A program made the translations under genes and the position numbers. Below the pieces are notes generated by a model that was not told the origin of the DNA, made no database searches, and worked only from the letters and a program-made list of their open reading frames with translations. From assembly GCA_963739245.1 (NCBI GenBank), contig CAVTZP010000005.1, positions 185,248-249,247 on the forward strand: a stretch of DNA of 64,000 nt, in the 5' to 3' direction. The stretch comes from CAVTZP01 sp963739245. GTDB lineage: Bacteria; Chloroflexota; Dehalococcoidia; Dehalococcoidales; BS750m-G39. Of the stretch, positions 27,555 to 36,024 are shown one piece after another. How positions within the stretch are numbered: position 1 is the first letter of the stretch; every line of letters begins with the position of its first letter.

Positions 27555-27614
27555 CGTTAGCATAATGTTGACAAGAACTTGCTCTAAATCTTTATCTGAG
27601 GAGGGTACAATAAG

Positions 27615-27908
27615 ATGAATGTGCCTGCTATGTACTATGTGGGTTGTGGCTTTAACTGGTTTTTTGTACTACTAACCATAGGTGGATACTTTTACATTCT
27701 GAGTAAGACAGGCAAAAAATGGGTATTCATGCTCATATTTGCTGCGGAATGGGTGGTTATGGGGTTATCGTATGTGTTTCTAATCAGCGGTGTATCTTCA
27801 GACGAATGGTATATAACACTCATCAGGACAATCGGATATGTATTATTCCTAGCAATGATATTGACTGCAATAGTAGAATTGACGAAGTTTGGGAAACGAG
27901 TTGAATAA
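27615..27908 (+). CDS. Small membrane protein of unknown function
   Basis: 97 aa with three predicted membrane helices (about 11-29, 37-57, 68-89) and short charged loops. GAGGAGG lies 10 bases before ATG 27615 and a good promoter is upstream, so expression is credible. No family is recognised. It lies inside the candidate tRNA-linked island. Confidence 0.6.
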   Translation: MNVPAMYYVGCGFNWFFVLLTIGGYFYILSKTGKKWVFMLIFAAEWVVMGLSYVFLISGVSSDEWYITLIRTIGYVLFLAMILTAIVELTKFGKRVE

Positions 27909-28223
27909 TTAGGCGTATGAAGGTCTGTAGACCATCTAAATATGTCAAAAACATAAATGAGTAGAGCTTAACAATTAGCCATCTTGTGTTCTGACAAAAC
28001 ATCGAAATGTGCAGCTCAAAAACATCTCAAACATGGAGGAGGTTTCTTTCTTCTTTTTTTCTTTAAAGATTGTTGCATTATTGGCAATTATTTTTCTTCT
28101 TCTCTTTGTGATTCAAGCCCCGCAGTTATTGACAGGCAATATCTACATTTGTATACTATCAAGTAAACTTGTTTTTAATCACCTCAGGTTGTGCAATATG
28201 CCACAATAAGGGGGTATACTGAA
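27909..28223. promoter_or_regulatory. Leader region of cbiM with inverted repeat
   Basis: A 315-base A+T-rich spacer with no supported gene. TTGTG-N8-CACAA (28,189-28,206) lies 17 bases before the cbiM start and could be a metal-regulator operator. I looked for a cobalamin riboswitch and saw no B12-box, so control by a repressor is likelier. Confidence 0.35.
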
Positions 28224-29018
28224 ATGCTTAAAAAAAGGGGCTATTGGCTTAGGGCCCCTATCGCGTTAGCGCTGGTACTTGCTCTCGGGCTATTCTTGTG
28301 CCCAGCCCCGGCATATGCCATGCACATCGCCGAGGGGATTTTGCCGGCGAGCTGGTGTGCGATATGGTATGTGATAGCGGCCATATTTGTGGTCTTCGGC
28401 ATTATCATCATCAGAAAGAAGACCAGAGAGATAAGAGGGCTTATGCCTCTGCTCGGTATATCAGGGGCACTGATATTCCTGATTTCCGTTTTCCCCATCC
28501 CGGTACCCGTTTCGGGAAGTTGTTCTCACCCCTGCGGCACTCCTTTGGGAGCAATTCTGGTGGGGCCGTTTATTAGCACTGTTCTCGGAGCGCTGGCTCT
28601 TCTTATCCAGGCCCTGTTCCTGGCACACGGGGGCATAAGCACCTGGGGAGCTAATATCGTTTCCATGGCTGTTGTCGGCTCTTTCGCTGGCTTTGGCGCC
28701 TTTATTTTGTTCCGGAGGTTCAACGCCCCAATATTTGTCGCGGCTTTCGCCGCCGGACTATTTGGTGATTGGGCGACCTATGCCACCACCTCTTTTGAGC
28801 TTGCCTCGGCTTTGCACGGTACCGGCTCGCTGTGGGGCATGTTTGGCGCCATTGCCCTAGCTTTTGCTCCCACTCAGTTGCCCCTGGGGATTTTGGAAGG
28901 ACTGTTCACCGGGGGAGTGGTAACATTTGTCTATCAGCGTCGACCCGAGCTTTTGTCCCAGATAATCCCAAAAGCTTTCAAGCCGGTGCCCACCCCGGTA
29001 AAAGGGGGTAGCCAGTGA
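28224..29018 (+). CDS. cbiM: Cobalt/nickel ECF transporter substrate-binding membrane protein CbiM
   Basis: S-component that binds Co2+ or Ni2+. 264 aa. A cleavable N-terminal signal (ending about PAPAYA) exposes MHIAEG, whose N-terminal Met-His binds the metal in this family; six to seven membrane helices follow, with PHPCGT-like SHPCGTPLGAIL and GDWATYATTSFELA motifs. ATG 28224 chosen because the mature MHIAEG needs this short signal. First gene of cbiMNQO with overlapping starts. Nickel (NikM) is an alternative to cobalt. Confidence 0.88.
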   Translation: MLKKRGYWLRAPIALALVLALGLFLCPAPAYAMHIAEGILPASWCAIWYVIAAIFVVFGIIIIRKKTREIRGLMPLLGISGALIFLISVFPIPVPVSGSCSHPCGTPLGAILVGPFISTVLGALALLIQALFLAHGGISTWGANIVSMAVVGSFAGFGAFILFRRFNAPIFVAAFAAGLFGDWATYATTSFELASALHGTGSLWGMFGAIALAFAPTQLPLGILEGLFTGGVVTFVYQRRPELLSQIIPKAFKPVPTPVKGGSQ

Positions 29019-29317
29019 AAAGTATGTCCCGGATAATCGCAACCAGTATCGTGGTCGTTTTTGTGATTCTGGCGGTCTGGGGATGGCTTGCCCTGTCCCG
29101 GCAGGCACCTGAGGGAGCCGAGGGTCCGTGGGGAGGGGTGGACGTTAATGTCATTGAAAAATATGCCACCGATGCCGGCAGGGAGCCAAAGGAGCCTTTG
29201 ATTAACACTGACCAGGGTGACCTGTTGCTCTTTGTTTTTGCTCTGGGTGGGGCGGTGGGTGGATTTGTTGCCGGCTACTACTGGAGAAGGCTTATCTCCG
29301 AAAAAGCGGGGAGGTGA
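29015..29317 (+). CDS. cbiN: CbiN-like auxiliary membrane protein
   Basis: 100 aa with two membrane helices (about 5-26 and 66-90) flanking an extracytoplasmic loop (DVNVIEKYATDAGREPKEPLINTDQGD). Size, topology and position between cbiM and cbiQ identify the CbiN/NikN role of loading metal onto CbiM. The GTG start overlaps the cbiM stop (GTGA), so translation is coupled. Confidence 0.75.
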   Translation: MKSMSRIIATSIVVVFVILAVWGWLALSRQAPEGAEGPWGGVDVNVIEKYATDAGREPKEPLINTDQGDLLLFVFALGGAVGGFVAGYYWRRLISEKAGR

Positions 29318-29337
29318 AGCGCCCCTGGCTGATATAG

Positions 29338-30120
29338 ATGTTTGATAAAAGCAGTATTTTTTCTGACGTCTTTGCCCACAAAGAGAATCTGGTAACCGGG
29401 ATAGAGGCGCGGACTAAAATAGTTTTTACTATTCTTGCCCTGGTGATTAATCTTTTGTCGCCGAGTGTCTATACGCCAATAGCCATCGCCTTTTTTTGTT
29501 TAATTACCCTAATGGCTATCAGGGTTCCGCCAAAGCTACTCGGGTTAAGGCTAATTATGCCTCTGGCCATGGCGGCGGTGGTGCTGGTTACGCAGATATT
29601 CTTCTACGGCACCACCCCTTTGTTTACTATCCCCTTTTGGGGCTTCAACCTGGTGGGTTATGAAGAGGGTTTGGCTCGTGGCCTTTTAATCATGTGCCGG
29701 GTAATCGGTGGCGTATCGCTAATATTATTTCTGAGTATGTCCACACCAGCGAATAAGTTGCTTCTTGCCGCTCGCTGGTTTAGGCTGCCTAAAGTCGTTA
29801 TTGAGCTGGCACTGCTTATTTATCGCTACATCTTTGTCCTTATTGAAGAAGCGATAACTATAAAAGATGCCCAGAGGGTGCGCCTGGGCTACGGCAACTG
29901 GCAGCAGAGCATGAGGTCGGTGGGCACGCTGGGCGGTATCCTCGTCTTACGAGCCTATGACCGGGCAGAGAGGGTCTTTGAGGCGATGATAGCGCGGGGT
30001 TACACCGGCGCTATGGCCATTAATTATACCGAACATTTTGGCAGGAAGGATTTTATCGCTGCCATTGGTTTAACCACTGTTCTGGCGATTCTCTATCTTT
30101 TAGGACGGTTGAGAGTATGA
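29338..30120 (+). CDS. cbiQ: Cobalt/nickel ECF transporter transmembrane component CbiQ
   Basis: T-component, 260 aa, with about five membrane helices and the coupling motifs that touch the ATPase (RVRLGYGN and RAYDRAERVFEAMIARGY, matching the family's A-R-G signatures). Its stop overlaps the cbiO start (ATGA). Confidence 0.92.
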   Translation: MFDKSSIFSDVFAHKENLVTGIEARTKIVFTILALVINLLSPSVYTPIAIAFFCLITLMAIRVPPKLLGLRLIMPLAMAAVVLVTQIFFYGTTPLFTIPFWGFNLVGYEEGLARGLLIMCRVIGGVSLILFLSMSTPANKLLLAARWFRLPKVVIELALLIYRYIFVLIEEAITIKDAQRVRLGYGNWQQSMRSVGTLGGILVLRAYDRAERVFEAMIARGYTGAMAINYTEHFGRKDFIAAIGLTTVLAILYLLGRLRV

Positions 30121-30956
30121 TAAAAACTGAAGCCTTGTCCTTTAGCTATGACGGTTTTAGTCAGGCACTGGGTGAAATCAGCCTGGAGGTTAAGGACGGC
30201 GATTTTTTGGCCCTTCTGGGGGCTAACGGCTGCGGCAAGACGACGCTACTAAAAAACCTCAACGGTCTTTTGAGACCATCATCAGGTAAAGTCTTCTTGG
30301 ATAATACGGAGCTTCGTTTTTTCAAAGATGAGGAGATTTTCCGGCGGGTGGGAATGGTCTTTCAAGACCCTAATGACCAGCTTTTTGCGGCTACCGTGGA
30401 GCAGGATGTCGCCTTTGGTGCTGTGAACCTGGGACTAAAGCCGGATGAGGCTAACCATAGGGTTAACAATGCCTTGAAGATGGTAGGAGCATCGGAGCTT
30501 GCTGGTAAGGCTATTCATACCTTAAGCTTTGGACAGAAAAGACGGGTGGCTATTGCTGGTGTTCTGGCTATGGAGCCAGAACTAATCCTGTTAGATGAAC
30601 CGACAAGTGGCTTGGACCCCCGGGGTGTCAGTTCAATTATGCGTTTACTCAGGAAACTGAACAAAGAGAGGGGGACTACCATGATAATGGCTACCCATGA
30701 TGTCGAGCTGGTGCCTCTATTCTCCGACCGGGTAGCTATTATGAGTAAAGGTAAGATAATCACCGAAGGACCACCAGGGAAGGTGTTTGCCGATACCGAT
30801 ATGATTAGGGAAGTAGAGTTAAGGCTACCACGGGTAGGTCATCTTATTGAGATTCTCCAAAAGAAGGAAGGGATAGATTTTCAGGAGATACCGCTGACTA
30901 TTGGCGGGGCAAGGCGGGCGCTATTGAGATTGGCGGGGATACATCGCAGAAGTTAA
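30117..30956 (+). CDS. cbiO: Cobalt/nickel ECF transporter ATPase CbiO
   Basis: 279 aa ABC ATPase powering the CbiMNQ importer. Walker A GANGCGKTT (about 33-41), Q-loop VFQDPNDQLF, signature LSFGQKRRVAIAG, Walker B LILLDEPTSGLDP, H-loop ATHD. The C-terminal extension after residue 220 is typical of ECF ATPases. Supplies cobalt for corrinoid synthesis or nickel for metalloenzymes. Confidence 0.94.
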   Translation: MIKTEALSFSYDGFSQALGEISLEVKDGDFLALLGANGCGKTTLLKNLNGLLRPSSGKVFLDNTELRFFKDEEIFRRVGMVFQDPNDQLFAATVEQDVAFGAVNLGLKPDEANHRVNNALKMVGASELAGKAIHTLSFGQKRRVAIAGVLAMEPELILLDEPTSGLDPRGVSSIMRLLRKLNKERGTTMIMATHDVELVPLFSDRVAIMSKGKIITEGPPGKVFADTDMIREVELRLPRVGHLIEILQKKEGIDFQEIPLTIGGARRALLRLAGIHRRS

Positions 30957-30985
30957 GATGTGACTTTACAAATCGAGTTACTTTA

Positions 30986-31010
30986 GGCGGTTAAAATCCA
31001 CCCGCCGCCA
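30986..31010 (+). repeat. tRNA 3'-end direct repeat, right copy (candidate att site)
   Basis: Starts GGCGGTTAAAATCCACCC and ends CCGCCGCCA, 22 of 25 bases equal to the tRNA-Met 3' end at 24,234-24,258, same strand. No tRNA body precedes it. It sits 29 bases after the cbiO stop codon. The dyad GGCGG/CCGCC followed by TTTTATT could alternatively serve as a weak terminator. Confidence 0.5.
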
Positions 31011-31016
31011 GTTTTA

Positions 31017-31853
31017 TTATCCTTCTCTAACGGCTGCAAGCAGTGTCCCTGGACCACCGTGCACCCCAAGTCCTGGTCCTAGCCTGGCTAACCTAATCCG
31101 CTCTTGAGGGAATATAGAACCCATGCGCCCAGATAAAGCTAGTGCTTCATCAGGTGTAGTGTTATACACAATAGCCAAATCTTGAATATTAGTGGTCTTT
31201 TTCACAAAGTCAAATAACTTGTCTATGCCTTTAGCCCGGGTGCGGACTTGACCAGCGGGCACCAGTTCTCCATCTTTTACAGTCAGTATCGGCTTTACAC
31301 TCAATACTGAGCCTAGTAGTGCCTTCACCTTGCCAATACGCCCGCCTTTGGCCAGGTATTTAAGGGTATCAAGAAGGGCAAACAAATGTATCTTAGGAAT
31401 GGTCTGTTTTGCCTCTTCCACCACCTTGTCCAGACTTCTCCCTGCCTTAGCCGCAGTGGCAGCAACTATAACTATCAAGCCTAGACACATGCTCAGTGTC
31501 TCTGAATCAACCACTTCAATAGGGCATTTCGTCTTCAGCATATCCTTAGCCATCAGCGCTGAATTGCAGGTACCACTCAATTTACTGGAGACATGAATAG
31601 AAATAATCCCCTCAGCCTTCTGGGACAGCTTCTGGTACACATCGGCAAAATCCTGCGGAGTCGGCTGAGTAGTGTTGGGATGGATAGGGTCATGTGTCAA
31701 CCTCTCATAAAACTCGTCCTCGCTGATGTCCACCCGGTCACGGTAGACCTTATCGCCAAAGCGCACATAGACCGGCACCACGGTAATCCCCAGCTCCTGA
31801 AGTAGCTGGTCAGGCAGGTCGGCAGTGCTATCGGTAACTATTCTTACCGCCAT
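31017..31853 (-). CDS. DegV family fatty-acid-binding protein
   Basis: 278 aa. DegV/FakB-like: opens VRIVTDSTADLP and has the fatty-acid site region HVSSKLSGTCNSALMAKDM and SETLSMCLGL; the C-terminal domain has VYNTTPDEA and GPGLGVHGGPGTL. FakB proteins present fatty acids to the kinase FakA for phospholipid synthesis; no FakA is in the window. Confidence 0.9.
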   Translation of the reverse strand: MAVRIVTDSTADLPDQLLQELGITVVPVYVRFGDKVYRDRVDISEDEFYERLTHDPIHPNTTQPTPQDFADVYQKLSQKAEGIISIHVSSKLSGTCNSALMAKDMLKTKCPIEVVDSETLSMCLGLIVIVAATAAKAGRSLDKVVEEAKQTIPKIHLFALLDTLKYLAKGGRIGKVKALLGSVLSVKPILTVKDGELVPAGQVRTRAKGIDKLFDFVKKTTNIQDLAIVYNTTPDEALALSGRMGSIFPQERIRLARLGPGLGVHGGPGTLLAAVREG

Positions 31854-31983
31854 AATTCTCCCTTCACTAAGGTTTGCTGAATTATAGGGCTTTTATCTGT
31901 TTTGTCAATTCCTATTTAGTCTAGGTATATGGTAAGATGAGGTTACTAAACAATCTATAAATGTGTGCTGGTAAGTAGTAGAA

Positions 31984-32499
31984 ATGGCGGCTATTTTATC
32001 CAAGCAGGAAATTCACCGATTACTGAAGAAAACGCCACCTTTAATAGAAGACTATATCAATCTTGAGGAGCAGGTGCAGCCTAATGGCATTGACCTTACC
32101 CTGCGTGAGATTGCCTTGCTCCAGTCATCGGGCAGGATAGCAGTCCAAAACAGCCAGAGGCTGGTGCCTGAGCTGGCGCCACTGGTTTTTGACGGGCTGG
32201 GTTTCATTGACCTTATGCCCGGCGCCTATATTATTACCTACAATGAGATTGTCCACCTGCCCAAGAATATCATGGCATTAGCCAGACCCCGCTCGAGCCT
32301 GCTTCGCTGTGGTGTTAATGTGGGCACCGCGGTATGGGACGCTGGCTACTCCGGGCGCTCCCAGTCCCTGATGGTGGTATATAACCCCCAGGGGTTCCGC
32401 TTGCAGAGAAACGCCAGAATCGTCCAGCTTATTTTCTTTAGGCTGGGGCAAAAGACGGAGGGCTATCAGGGTGTCTATCAGGGGGAGAATATAGGGTAG
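31984..32499 (+). CDS. dUTPase/dCTP deaminase family protein, probably dUTPase
   Basis: 171 aa. The family core is clear: RPRSSLLRCGVNV, WDAGYSGR and a C-terminal YQG-VYQGEN tail. dCTP deaminases carry a catalytic Glu in a VLEF-type strand; here the strand reads SLMVVYN, with Val at that place, which favours dUTP hydrolysis over deamination. With the dCMP deaminase at 33.5 kb it would supply dUMP for thymidylate synthesis and keep uracil out of DNA. Confidence 0.8.
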   Translation: MAAILSKQEIHRLLKKTPPLIEDYINLEEQVQPNGIDLTLREIALLQSSGRIAVQNSQRLVPELAPLVFDGLGFIDLMPGAYIITYNEIVHLPKNIMALARPRSSLLRCGVNVGTAVWDAGYSGRSQSLMVVYNPQGFRLQRNARIVQLIFFRLGQKTEGYQGVYQGENIG

Positions 32500-33414
32500 T
32501 TACACCACAATGCTTAAAGCCGCCGGTACCACCCAGAAAGCGGCTGGCCCTTCCCCCAGTAGTTCACCATCAGCATGGACAAGCATTCGCTCCGGGGATT
32601 TAATGGTGATGCGCCTTGTCTTTATCATCCTGACGCAGGGATGGTTAATATGAGTCCCTTTATATACGGTAGGCAATTGCTTGAGTAGTTCAAGCTTGCC
32701 AATATCCCCTATCATTACCACATCAAGTAAGTTATCGCCGAGCTCAGCCTGGGGGGCAATATGCATCCCGCCGCCAAGGTAGCCGCCGTTAGCCACCACC
32801 AGACTTAGCACCCGCTCGCTCATCACCTCATCTTCTATATTCACCACCACCGGTTTGTTTTTATAGCTAAGTAAAGCCCTTACTAACCCGAATAGATAGG
32901 GAATAGTACCACCAAAGTACTTGGGCAGGCGCTCGGTTTGCTCTACCACCGCAGCGTCAAAGCCGACGCCGGCACCATTGACAAAGAAGCGCTGTAAGGT
33001 CTGCCCTTTACTTTGGTACTCAACAACACCAACATCAATAGTTAACCTTCTGGGGCTGGTCAGGGTGGAGCAAGCCGAGGGGTAATCCCTGGGGATACCA
33101 ACCGAGCGGATAAAATCGCTGCCGGTGCCGGTGCTTATTATACCGAGGGCGGTTTTGCTGGCGCCAGTGGAATGAAGTATGCCATTGGCGACCTCGTTTA
33201 CCGTCCCATCCCCACCAACCGCTACCAGGTATCGGTAACCATCGCTGGCTGCTGCCCGGGCTAGCTCAGTGGCATGCCCAACACCCTCGGTATACTGAAA
33301 GTCAAAGGAGAGACCGATGTGCTGTAGCAGCTTACTAATGATTGGCCACTTGCGGCGGGTGGAATAAGCTCCAGCCACCGGATTAACAATTACCTTGGCA
33401 TGCAAAGCTGGCAT
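32500..33414 (-). CDS. Diacylglycerol/sphingosine kinase-family lipid kinase
   Basis: 304 aa. The catalytic loop VGGDGTVNEVANGI and the later GTGSDFIRSVGIP define the DAGK catalytic domain family (YegS/BmrU-like); VNPVAGA at the N terminus is the nucleotide site. Exact lipid unknown. Its stop codon abuts the convergent dUTPase-like gene. Confidence 0.9.
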   Translation of the reverse strand: MPALHAKVIVNPVAGAYSTRRKWPIISKLLQHIGLSFDFQYTEGVGHATELARAAASDGYRYLVAVGGDGTVNEVANGILHSTGASKTALGIISTGTGSDFIRSVGIPRDYPSACSTLTSPRRLTIDVGVVEYQSKGQTLQRFFVNGAGVGFDAAVVEQTERLPKYFGGTIPYLFGLVRALLSYKNKPVVVNIEDEVMSERVLSLVVANGGYLGGGMHIAPQAELGDNLLDVVMIGDIGKLELLKQLPTVYKGTHINHPCVRMIKTRRITIKSPERMLVHADGELLGEGPAAFWVVPAALSIVV

Positions 33415-33469
33415 TACATCAACCTCAAAAATGGGCTATTTAATTTTACCACGAGTGTCAAGCCAATAG

Positions 33470-33952
33470 CTAATCCAGATAGCTTATCTGGGACGGAGGT
33501 CTTTTCTTGATATCAACTTCTATGGCGGCTTCCCGGAACAGGTCAGTAAATGAATTATCGTCATACCGGCCAAAGCTGACATATCGCCTTATCTTGGCAT
33601 TAACCAACATCTTGGCACATAGCACACACGGCGTGTGAGTGCAATAAATAGTGCTCCCCTCAAGGCTAACGCCGTGGAGGGTAGCCTGGATGATTACATT
33701 CTGCTCGGCGTGAATGCCCCGGCATACCTCCTGCCTTGTCCCTGAGGGTATGCCCAGCTCATCACGGAGACAGCCAAGCTCAAGGCAATCCTTAAACCCA
33801 GAAGGGGCACCGTTATAGCCTGTAGCCAGGATATGCTTATCTCTTACCGCTACTGCCCCGATATTATGCCGGCGGCAGGTTGAGCGCTCAGCCACCACTG
33901 AGGCTATCTTGAGAAAATACTGGTCAATATCTGGTCGGGTCACTCTTTTCAT
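33470..33952 (-). CDS. Deoxycytidylate (dCMP) deaminase
   Basis: 160 aa zinc enzyme converting dCMP to dUMP. The zinc and catalytic motifs HAEQNVI (His and proton-shuttling Glu) and TPCVLCAKML (PCxxC) are intact, and GAVAVRDKHILATGYNGAPSG is typical of dCMP deaminases/ComEB. Overlaps the preceding kinase-like gene by 4 bases (ATGA), so translation is coupled. Confidence 0.93.
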   Translation of the reverse strand: MKRVTRPDIDQYFLKIASVVAERSTCRRHNIGAVAVRDKHILATGYNGAPSGFKDCLELGCLRDELGIPSGTRQEVCRGIHAEQNVIIQATLHGVSLEGSTIYCTHTPCVLCAKMLVNAKIRRYVSFGRYDDNSFTDLFREAAIEVDIKKRPPSQISYLD

Positions 33953-34491
33953 CTTAATATGGAGATAATCCTTTTCGTTTCTCGTTTCAGGTTCTGGAGG
34001 GCAGACTCGTTTATTATGGTGAAATCAGCCATGGCGATAGGGCCGCCCTTATTAGTATTCTCTATCTCTGCCCTGTCCCGGCTAATAGCCTCGTCTAAGG
34101 TTAAACGCCGGCTTGACCTCTTGCCCAGCCGGGCATACCTTGTCTTGGGTGATGAGCATACTGCCACTAGATAAAGGTTTTCTCCGTAGCGCCCCTTGAG
34201 GTAGGTATATTCCTCCCAGGAATAAAGCCCGTCAATGACCACGTCGGAGCTTTTTAGCCCCTGCTCAATCTTGGGGAGGTTAAGCTTGGCATAAGCGGAC
34301 ATCCCGTGCTCCTTTCTCAGGAGCTCCCTGACCAGGCGCTCGTTTTCCTCGCTTGGTTTTAGACCCCTCTTCCTCATCTCCTCATCGGTGAGGTCGCCGA
34401 ATCTTATCCGGATAAAGCCATTCTCCTCAAATACCCGTGATACCTCCGATTTGCCGGCGCCGGTCATCCCCACAATTGAGACCACTTTCAT
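33949..34491 (-). CDS. Nucleotide-kinase-like P-loop ATPase
   Basis: About 180 aa from ATG 34491 (KVVSIVGMTGAGKSEVSRVFEENGF). P-loop GMTGAGKS, then RFGDLTDEEM, VVIDGLYSWEEY (Walker B-like), and a lid region RLGKRSSRRLTLDEAISRDRAE. It resembles dephospho-CoA kinase or adenylate-kinase relatives seen in archaea. A longer ORF to 34566 adds residues that do not match the fold. Coupling to dCMP deaminase hints at a deoxynucleotide-kinase role, but this is inference. Confidence 0.7.
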   Translation of the reverse strand: MKVVSIVGMTGAGKSEVSRVFEENGFIRIRFGDLTDEEMRKRGLKPSEENERLVRELLRKEHGMSAYAKLNLPKIEQGLKSSDVVIDGLYSWEEYTYLKGRYGENLYLVAVCSSPKTRYARLGKRSSRRLTLDEAISRDRAEIENTNKGGPIAMADFTIINESALQNLKRETKRIISILR

Positions 34492-34555
34492 TATGTACCT
34501 CTGGGGCTTCATTATAAGAGAATACAAACCAAATAACAATGGGCTTAGATTATTT

Positions 34556-34696
34556 GTTGACCTCATTCCCTGTATCCCCCCTCTCCTTCCAGGAGAGGGG
34601 GGAGGAATAAAAAAGAGGGGGGCGAAACCCCCCTCTTAAAACTATTTCCCCCTTCCCCTCAAGGGGAAGGGGGTCAGGGGGATAGGGTCAATGCTT
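34556..34696. repeat. Dispersed hairpin repeat, copy 5
   Basis: Modules in order: CCTCATTCCCTGTATCC, CCCCCCTCTCC-TTCC-AGGAGAGGGGGG, GAGGGGGGC/GCCCCCCTC with loop GAAA-type bases, CCCCCTTCCCCT/AGGGGAAGGGGG, and the end TCAGGGGGATAGGGTCAATGC. From about 34,586 to 34,692 it is nearly identical to 61,851-61,956. Confidence 0.8.
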
Positions 34697-34757
34697 CTGA
34701 ACTAACTAATGGGCATAACAAGTGACCTGTGCTATAATTCATTTACATAAAAGGAAA

Positions 34758-36024
34758 ATGCCTAAGCGGATTGGCCTCGCCCAAATAATGGAAAAGCAGC
34801 TGCCCGCCGAGCTGGTCAACTTTATGTGGCTTGCCGGCGAGCTTACCCTCACCCGTGGGGAAAGGCTCTACCTCGTCGGCGGGGTGGTTCGTGACCTGTT
34901 TTCTGGGGCAAGCCAACCTTGACCTTGACCTGGTGGTGGAGGGGGATGCCATAGAGCTAGCCAAGCAGTTAAAGAAGATTAACCAGGCTAAAATCACCAC
35001 CCACCCCCGTTTTAATACGGCTAAGCTCCAGTGGGATAGATGGAGCGTTGACCTGGCAACTGCCCGCGCTGAGACCTATGCTAAGCCCGGAGCGCTGCCC
35101 AGCGTGACGCCAAGCTCAATTGCTCACGACCTCTTCCGCCGTGATTTCACCGTCAATGCCATGGCTATCCACCTCAACCCCGGCGACTACGGCAAACTGG
35201 TTGACCCCTGTGGCGGGCGTAACGACCTCAAGAATAGGCTTCTGCGGGTGCTCCATGAAAAAAGCTTCATTGATGATGCCACACGCATCTGGCGAGGTCT
35301 TCGCTATGAGCAACGGCTTGATTTTCATCTGGAAAGAAAGACTCTAAAGCTACTCAAACGAGACATAGATATGCTGGATACCATTAGCGGCGCCCGCATC
35401 CGCTATGAGATTGAATGCGTCCTGCAGGAGGAATACCCGGAAAAAGTCCTCCGCCGTGCCGGGGAGCTGGGGGTGCTGGCGAAGCTTCACCCGGCGCTGA
35501 AGGGCGACGGCTGGTGTGCAGAGAAGTTTGCCCAAGCCCGACGGCTGGCCTCCCCCCATCCCCCGGAGATTGGGCTCTATTTGGCCCTCCTCGTTTACCC
35601 CCTGACCAGCGAAGAGGTTGAGAGCCTCATATCACACCTCAACCTGCCCAAGTCGTTAGCTCAAACTGTGAGGGATGCTATCACCCTTAAGAGCAAGCTC
35701 AAGCTGGTGTCTATCCCCGGGCTTTCGCCGAGCAGTATTTATCGCTTCCTTGAGGGCTACTCCCCTCAAGCCCTGGTGGCAAATTCCTTAGCCGCTGAAT
35801 CCCCTACCGCCAGCCAGAATATCCGCCTTTTCCTCACCCGACTGAGGCATGTTGAGGTAGCGCTCACGGGCAAGGATTTAATGCGAATGGGCATTGCCCA
35901 GGGTCCTCAAATCAAAGAGGTAGTGGAGCTACTGCACGAAGCCAGGCTGAACGGCAAGATAACCACCAGAGAGGGTGAGGAGGAGTTAGTTAAGTGGTGG
36001 TTAGCGGGGAAGGGTAGTAGCTAG
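34758..36024 (+). pseudogene. cca: CCA tRNA nucleotidyltransferase family gene, frameshifted near the start
   Basis: Adds or repairs the CCA end of tRNAs. The nucleotidyltransferase motif begins LYLVGGVVRDLF in one frame, then the reading must move one base to continue LGQANLDLDLVVEGDA. The break is at a T4 tract (34,899-34,902); with three T the sequence reads RDLFLGQANLDLDL, exactly as in the family. Later motifs (RRDFTVNAMAIHL, EDATRIWRGLRYEQRLDF-like DDATRIWRGLRYEQR) are intact, total about 421 aa. ATG 34758 follows AAGGA. A homopolymer sequencing error is likely because the gene is normally essential here. Confidence 0.85.

Larger units (their letters stand above)
24259..31010. mobile_element. 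Candidate genomic island at tRNA-Met (no integrase left)
   Basis: A 6.75-kb block between the tRNA-Met gene and a 25-base near-copy of its 3' end. Such duplication is the usual footprint of tyrosine-recombinase integration into a tRNA gene. The left half is A+T-richer and holds a gene remnant, an unattached substrate-binding lipoprotein, a LysR regulator and two small membrane proteins; the right half is cbiMNQO. No integrase is seen, so if it is an island it is immobilised. Confidence 0.45.

Noticed and set aside
28009..28209. 66-aa hydrophobic ORF before cbiM
   Set aside because: No ribosome site at its start and poly-Phe/Leu from a T-rich tract; more likely leader sequence.
27909..28223. 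Cobalamin riboswitch before cbiM
   Set aside because: No recognisable B12-box or surrounding helices by eye; a covariance-model search would be decisive.
30117..31010. Complete tRNA gene after cbiO
   Set aside because: Only the T-arm and acceptor 3' half resemble a tRNA; no D-arm, anticodon arm or 5' acceptor strand is present.
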